Source: Thermorudis peleae (GTDB taxonomy: Bacteria > Chloroflexota > Chloroflexia > Thermomicrobiales > Thermomicrobiaceae). Taken from it: 64,000 nt of DNA. A model generated the notes under the pieces. The model was not told the origin of the DNA. It did no database searches and was given only the letters and a program-made list of their open reading frames with translations. Shown here one piece after another: positions 59,799 through 64,000 of this stretch; position 1 is the stretch's first letter, and each line of letters starts with the position of its first letter. Both the position numbers and the translations under genes were made by a program. Location of the stretch: positions 434,001 to 498,000 of the forward strand of contig NZ_JQMP01000001.1 in the NCBI RefSeq assembly GCF_000744775.1, written 5' to 3'.

Positions 59799-60719
59799 AT
59801 GGCAGAGGAGACACTGCGACTCGGTTTTATCGGGCTTGACCCGCTCGGGCGCGCCATCGTGCAGCGGCTGCTCGCCCACGGCTATGAGGTGCTCGTTGCC
59901 GACCATCGCCGTGAAGTTGTGGAGGCGCTCGAGACCCTGGGTGCGATTGCCCTGCCGACGCCGCTGCTCGTCGCTGAAGAGGTCGATATCTTGCTGACGT
60001 TGCTGGACGGCGACACCGCGCTCTTCGAACTCTTCAGTGGGCCAGAAGGCGCGCTTGACCGGCTGCGTCCCGGTGCGATGGTGATCGATTTGACCAGTGC
60101 AACGCCGATGACGATGCAACAGCTGGCCGTCGATGCGGCGCTCCGTGGTGTCGCCTTGGTCGACGCTCCGGTCAGTGGTGCACCAGCGAGCGCACTGCGT
60201 GGAGAGTTGACGGCGATGGTCGGGGCAACGCCGGAAGTCTTCGAGCGCACGTTGCCGCTCTTGCAGGTGTTTGCGAAGTCGATTTACCGCGTCGGTGATC
60301 CGGGGATGGGAAAACTGGTAAAGCTGCTTACCCAGCTCCTCACGGGTGTCTCGCTCGTCGTATTCGGCGAAGCCTTAGCCCTCGCTACGCGCGCTGGCGC
60401 AGATCTGGACGCGCTTGCGGACGTGGTGCGTGCGAGCACTGGCGGCTGGCCGCTATGGCATGAGAGCGTCCTTTACCTCCTCGGGCAAACGCCAGCACCT
60501 GAGCAGGAATCACTGGCACGCTTGCGTCACGATCTCGAGCGGGTGTTGCGCCTTGGGGCTGACCTAGACTGTCCGGTGCCGCTGAGCGCGCTCGCCTACC
60601 AGTTCTCGATCTCATCAGGCGTGCGCAATCCGCACCTTGCACCAGCAGCCGATATTGCACGTGCCGTCGCCCGCTTCGCTGGCGTCCACTTCGCGCGGAG
60701 CGCGCGCAGTGAGGTATAG
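59799..60719 (+). CDS. Beta-hydroxyacid dehydrogenase family protein (NAD(P)-binding)
   Basis: 306 residues from the ATG at 59799 (GAAGGGGGTGGGC just upstream). Two-domain fold of 3-hydroxyisobutyrate/6-phosphogluconate dehydrogenases. The cofactor loop is GFIGLDPLG at 9-17 (usual GxGxxG; the middle Gly is Asp13). The signature DAPVSGAPASALRGELTAMVGA lies at 122-143 and the catalytic Lys175 in GMGKLVKLL is kept; the usual Asn-Asn after it is Thr-Gln. Cofactor use is uncertain. Convergent with livF, 7 bp apart. Substrate unknown. Confidence 0.85.
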   Translation: MAEETLRLGFIGLDPLGRAIVQRLLAHGYEVLVADHRREVVEALETLGAIALPTPLLVAEEVDILLTLLDGDTALFELFSGPEGALDRLRPGAMVIDLTSATPMTMQQLAVDAALRGVALVDAPVSGAPASALRGELTAMVGATPEVFERTLPLLQVFAKSIYRVGDPGMGKLVKLLTQLLTGVSLVVFGEALALATRAGADLDALADVVRASTGGWPLWHESVLYLLGQTPAPEQESLARLRHDLERVLRLGADLDCPVPLSALAYQFSISSGVRNPHLAPAADIARAVARFAGVHFARSARSEV

Positions 60720-60726
60720 ATTGAGC

Positions 60727-61443
60727 TTATTCGCGTGCCCCCAGGTATGCCGCCTGGACTTTGGGATCACTGGCCAGCTCAGCAGCCGGACCACTCAGGA
60801 CAATTTGGCCGGTCTCCAGGACATAGCCGCGATGAGCAATCTCCAGCGCCATCCGCGCGTTCTGCTCGACAAGTAAGATCGTCGTCCCCTGGGCATTCAG
60901 TTGCTGCAACACATCGAAGATATTCTCGACAACCACTGGCGCGAGCCCCATCGACGGCTCGTCGAGCAGAAGAATGCGCGGCTTGAGCATCAGGGCACGG
61001 CCGATGGCTAGCATCTGCTGCTCACCGCCGGAGAGCGTGCCACCGGGCTGGTGCCGCCGTTCGGCAAGACGAGGAAACAGGGTAAAGACTTCGTCCCGCC
61101 GCTGCTCGATCGTCGCCCGGTCTCGCACGGTGAAGGCGCCGAGTGCGAGATTCTCCTCAACACTCAGGCGCGGGAAAATGCGGCGACCTTCCGGCACGTG
61201 GCCGACGCCAAGCGCGACGACTTCGTGTGGGCGGAGCGCCGTGAGGTCGTGGCCGTCGAGCACAATTCGTCCGGCTCGCGGCCGCTGCAGGCCGGAGATT
61301 GCCCGAAGTGTCGTTGTCTTACCGGCACCATTTGCGCCGAGGAGCGTGACGATTTCGCCCGCCTCAACTGTCAGCGAAATCCCCTTCAACGCGTGAATTA
61401 AGCCGTAATAGACATGGACATTATCAAGCGTGAGCAGTGGCAT
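60727..61443 (-). CDS. livF: Branched-chain amino acid ABC transporter ATPase LivF
   Basis: 238 residues. Walker A GANGAGKTT near residue 38, signature LSGGEQQMLAIGRAL near 136, Walker B LLLDEP. LivF and LivG energise the LivHM permease. Start at 61443 gives the standard length with GGAGCAGGCG just before it; further upstream ATG/GTG would add a basic, non-conserved extension. Overlaps livG by 20 bp. Confidence 0.94.
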   Translation of the reverse strand: MPLLTLDNVHVYYGLIHALKGISLTVEAGEIVTLLGANGAGKTTTLRAISGLQRPRAGRIVLDGHDLTALRPHEVVALGVGHVPEGRRIFPRLSVEENLALGAFTVRDRATIEQRRDEVFTLFPRLAERRHQPGGTLSGGEQQMLAIGRALMLKPRILLLDEPSMGLAPVVVENIFDVLQQLNAQGTTILLVEQNARMALEIAHRGYVLETGQIVLSGPAAELASDPKVQAAYLGARE

Positions 61444-62269
61444 CGCCTGCTCCATCGTTCGAAAGCGGCGCAGACGGAGCGCTGAGCCCGGAGGCTGCGC
61501 CGCGCCCAAGATACGCCTCAATCACCCGTGGATCACGCTGCACCAGTGCTGGAGGCCCTTCAGCGATTTTCTCGCCGAAGTCCAGCACCGTCACGAGATC
61601 CGACAGGTCCATGACAAACTTCATATCGTGCTCAATCAACAGGATGGTCATTCCTCGTTCATCGCGCAAGCGGCGAATCAGCTTTGCCATCTCCGCGGTC
61701 TCGTTTGGGTTCATGCCGGCCGTCGGTTCGTCAAGAAGAAGTAGCTTGGGCCGGAGTGCAAGCGCACGAGCGATTTCGAGCCGTCGCTGGTCGCCATAAG
61801 GCAGGTTACTGGCAACGACAGCTTCACGGCCACGCAGCCCGACGAAGGCAAGGAGTTCACGCGCTTCGCGCAACGCCGCGGCCTCTGCCTCGCGATAAGC
61901 ACGCGTGTGGAAGATGGCAGCGAACGCACTGTAGTGAATGTGCGGATGCATACCGATCAGCACATTGTCAAGCGCAGTCAAATAACGGAACAGCCGGATT
62001 GTCTGATACGTTCGGGCAATGCCAAGACGAGCGATCTGGTCGGGGCGGAGGCCATCAATGCGCTGGCCCAAGAACCAGACGCCGCCCTCTTCTGGCCGGA
62101 GAAAGCCAGTGATGCAGTTAAAGAGCGTGGTCTTCCCCGCGCCGTTGGGGCCGATGACGCTGTGAATCGCTTGCGGGGCAACGGTGAGGTCAATGTTGCG
62201 CACAGCGACCAGGCCACCGAAGCGCTTGGTCAGCTGGCGAATGCTGAGGACTGGCTCAGTCGCTGCCAT
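61424..62269 (-). CDS. livG: Branched-chain amino acid ABC transporter ATPase LivG
   Basis: 281 residues. Walker A GPNGAGKTT, the LivG-type signature LPYGDQRRLEIARAL and Walker B LLLDEPTAGMN are clear; the C-terminal IAEGPPALVQRDPRVIEAYLG is typical. ATG at 62269 has AGGAG 9 nt before; a TTG at 62278 lies directly on that site. Overlaps livM by 14 bp. Confidence 0.94.
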   Translation of the reverse strand: MAATEPVLSIRQLTKRFGGLVAVRNIDLTVAPQAIHSVIGPNGAGKTTLFNCITGFLRPEEGGVWFLGQRIDGLRPDQIARLGIARTYQTIRLFRYLTALDNVLIGMHPHIHYSAFAAIFHTRAYREAEAAALREARELLAFVGLRGREAVVASNLPYGDQRRLEIARALALRPKLLLLDEPTAGMNPNETAEMAKLIRRLRDERGMTILLIEHDMKFVMDLSDLVTVLDFGEKIAEGPPALVQRDPRVIEAYLGRGAASGLSAPSAPLSNDGAGDATAHA

Positions 62270-63932
62270 CGGACGCAACTCCTACCACTTCTGCGGCCGT
62301 CTGTGCCCGGGCGGCTTCTTCAGCCTCCCGAAGCTCGCGCACCCGCACTTGCTCAGGCCAGAGCCCAGCTGGGCGGAAGAGCATCATCAGGATGAGAACC
62401 GCCCCATAAACCAGGAGACGATATTCCTGGAACTCGCGCAACATCTCGGGCAGCCCGACAAGAGCAAGCGCGCCGACGACAACGCCCGGCAAACTGCCCA
62501 TGCCACCAATGATCAGCAACGCTACGACATTCACTGAGACGAGCAGCTGGAAGCTCGCTGGCACCACTGAACCGACGAGCGATGCGAACAGCGCGCCGCT
62601 TAACCCACCGAAGGAGGCGCCAATGCCGAATGCAAGGAGCTTGGCCGTCACACGGTTAATACCCATCGCTTGAGCAACGACCTCATCCTCACGAATCGCT
62701 AGCCAAGCGCGCCCAATACGTGAGTCGCGGAGCCGAACTGACAGGAACCACGCGATGGCACAGCCGATAAGGATGAGGTAGTAGAAGTGCTGAGGCTGAG
62801 TGAAATGAAAGAGGCCGAGTGATGGCCGGGCAATACGCGTGATGCCTTGGGCGCCACCAACATAAGGCTTCAGCCAGTCAGAGAGGAAGAGCAAGCGGAC
62901 AATTTCACCAAAGCCCAGCGTCGTGATCGCAAGGTAGTCGCCGCGCATCCGCAAGACAGGTAGACCGATGAGGATGCCAGCGAGCACGGCGAAGATCATG
63001 GCAAAGGGCAGCGCTTCCCAGAAGGTAAACGAGAAGCGGCCAAGGTCAGGCGAGGTCAGGACACCCATGGTGTAGGCACCGACGGCGAAGAAAGCGACGT
63101 AGCCAAGGTCAAGCAAGCCAGCGAAGCCGAGCACGAGATTGAGGCCAAGCCCCATGAGAATGTAGAGTCCAACAAAGTCGGCAACGTTGCTCAGGAAGAG
63201 CTTTGCCCAGAGGGGAAACGTTACCAGGAAAAGCAAGAGGACAACAAGCGCCACGGTACGCTGCACCCGTGTGAATCCGCGTGACTGCGCGGTGGTACGC
63301 GATGTCCGCTGCCGGATGCCTTCGCGGATACCAAAGAGCACAAGGAAGAGAATAAACAAGCCGATGGCGCCGGTGAGTGAGAGACCGACAGCGCCGTAGA
63401 TTGCCTGCCCGATGCTTGGGGGCAAGATCGCAACAATCACGTCGCGAAGGAGTCCGAGGAGTAAGACGATAGCAAGCGAGCTCGTCACCATGCGGCGAGC
63501 TGCGGCAGGCAAGAGCGTCAGCGCCCCACCAAGCAATCCAGCCGCCAGCCCCCCAACCAGATCAGCCAGGATGCCAGCAGCGGTTGGCCCGCGCTGAAAC
63601 GTCAGCGTGTTGGCTAGCTGCGGTGTTGCGGCGATGAAGATTGGGCCGATTTGGACATGGGTGATCAGGAGCGCGAGGAGTGCAGTGCCAATGCCTGCGA
63701 TCCCGCCCACACCAGTGGCAACGACGAGGCGAACGAGTGGGCTAACCAGCACCCGGGAGGCCAGGTAGCCCATCAGGAACATCGTGCCGAGAATCAGCAC
63801 CATGCTCACTGTAACAGTGCGCCCAACCAGCGCACGCTGGGCAAACGCCTGAATCATTCCCACGAGGCTTAAATGCCAGAGCACAACCGTAGCGATCAGG
63901 CCGAAGAACAGTGTGCGGCGTGCTGCTGCCAT
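62256..63932 (-). CDS. livM: Branched-chain amino acid ABC transporter permease LivM, with N-terminal extension
   Basis: 558 residues. The C-terminal 330 residues match LivM: GLYILMGLGLNLVLGFAGLLDLGYVAFFAVGAYTMGVL, LPVLRMRGDYLAITTLGFGEI and GRAWLAIREDEVVAQAMGIN. The first 220 or so residues add about five hydrophobic segments (IGLFILFLVLFG, ALVVLLLFLVT and others) not present in standard LivM of about 330 residues, although long versions are known in some phyla. A start near 63210 would give a short form, but the full frame has good coding style throughout. Next upstream is the end of livH. Confidence 0.9.
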   Translation of the reverse strand: MAAARRTLFFGLIATVVLWHLSLVGMIQAFAQRALVGRTVTVSMVLILGTMFLMGYLASRVLVSPLVRLVVATGVGGIAGIGTALLALLITHVQIGPIFIAATPQLANTLTFQRGPTAAGILADLVGGLAAGLLGGALTLLPAAARRMVTSSLAIVLLLGLLRDVIVAILPPSIGQAIYGAVGLSLTGAIGLFILFLVLFGIREGIRQRTSRTTAQSRGFTRVQRTVALVVLLLFLVTFPLWAKLFLSNVADFVGLYILMGLGLNLVLGFAGLLDLGYVAFFAVGAYTMGVLTSPDLGRFSFTFWEALPFAMIFAVLAGILIGLPVLRMRGDYLAITTLGFGEIVRLLFLSDWLKPYVGGAQGITRIARPSLGLFHFTQPQHFYYLILIGCAIAWFLSVRLRDSRIGRAWLAIREDEVVAQAMGINRVTAKLLAFGIGASFGGLSGALFASLVGSVVPASFQLLVSVNVVALLIIGGMGSLPGVVVGALALVGLPEMLREFQEYRLLVYGAVLILMMLFRPAGLWPEQVRVRELREAEEAARAQTAAEVVGVASDGSD

Positions 63933-63956
63933 GACTCTACTCCCTCTGTTCCCGGC

Positions 63957-64000
63957 TTAGACCCGGCTGGCGACCCGCTCGCCAAGCAGGCCAGTCGGCC
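63957..64000 (-). CDS. livH: Branched-chain amino acid ABC transporter permease LivH, last codons
   Basis: Only the last 14 codons are in the window, reading PTGLLGERVASRV before a TAA stop. 'RPxGLLGE' style endings are typical of LivH. It would be the first gene of the minus-strand liv group, 24 bp before livM. The call depends heavily on context. Confidence 0.68.
   Translation of the reverse strand, partial: PTGLLGERVASRV

Noticed and set aside
1-64000. CRISPR arrays, tRNA or rRNA genes, transposases, integrases
   Set aside because: No regularly spaced repeats, cloverleaf-like sequences or mobile-element proteins were seen on either strand.

Overview
The window is about 64 kb of moderately GC-rich DNA that carries almost a complete bacterial flagellar and chemotaxis gene set. 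I see no L-ring or P-ring genes (flgH, flgI, flgA). Peptidoglycan-anchored (LPXTG-type) surface proteins, sortases, a FliW-CsrA-flagellin module and branched-chain amino acid (Liv) transport genes are present. These features suggest a single-membrane (monoderm) organism. A motile thermophilic Chloroflexota of the Thermomicrobia type (Thermomicrobium/Sphaerobacter relatives) is my best guess; this is inferred from protein style, not measured. No rRNA, tRNA, CRISPR array, insertion sequence or integrase was recognised.

Layout. 1-3.1 kb (minus): 5' end of a uroporphyrinogen-decarboxylase-family gene, a secreted beta-propeller-like protein and an M42 aminopeptidase. 3.2-7.7 kb (minus): flbD-motA-motB-fliL-fliM-fliN-fliO. 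Diverging from it at 7.9-14 kb (plus): fliP-fliQ-fliR-flhB-flhA-flhF, then a small membrane protein, fliA (sigma-28), two small envelope genes (one with an LPKTG sorting signal), flgF and flgG. 17.9-21 kb: a sigma-28-type promoter followed by flgM-flgN-flgK-flgL, then fliW-csrA. 21.9-23.3 kb: a very good sigma-28 promoter, a structured leader with GGA-loop hairpins, and flagellin. 23.3-30.6 kb (minus): an accessory block with a SARP-type giant regulator, a tandem cupredoxin lipoprotein, a secreted beta-helix protein and a berberine-bridge-type FAD oxidoreductase. 30.8-42 kb (plus): chemotaxis genes, with a CheR/pseudo-receiver/CheB fusion, CheY, CheX, a second ExxN-type protein, two chemoreceptors and a CheA that carries a receiver and three CheW-like domains. 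42-46 kb: a sigma-28 promoter, flaG-fliD-fliS-fliT and a sortase. 46-56.5 kb: flgC-fliE-fliF-fliG-fliH-fliI-fliJ, a dual-activity peptidoglycan hydrolase, flgB-fliK-flgD-flgE. 56.5-59.7 kb: an LPSTG-anchored beta-helix protein and a second sortase. 59.8-64 kb: a beta-hydroxyacid-dehydrogenase-like protein and the minus-strand liv operon (livF, livG, livM and the last codons of livH).

How the parts work together. The basal body, export gate, ATPase, C-ring and hook genes lie in operons with mostly overlapping or near-contact genes. The late genes (flagellin, filament cap, hook-filament junction, FlgM) are preceded by three matching promoters of the form TAAAGTTT-N11-GCCGATAA, as expected for control by FliA and its anti-sigma factor FlgM. 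CsrA, antagonised by FliW, probably represses flagellin translation through the hairpins in the flagellin leader. The most unusual elements are the two sortases and two LPXTG-type proteins woven into the flagellar regulon, the M23 plus lytic transglycosylase fusion lacking a signal peptide in the rod-gene operon, the fused chemotaxis proteins, and a 179-bp stretch of perfectly identical DNA shared by the two chemoreceptor genes.
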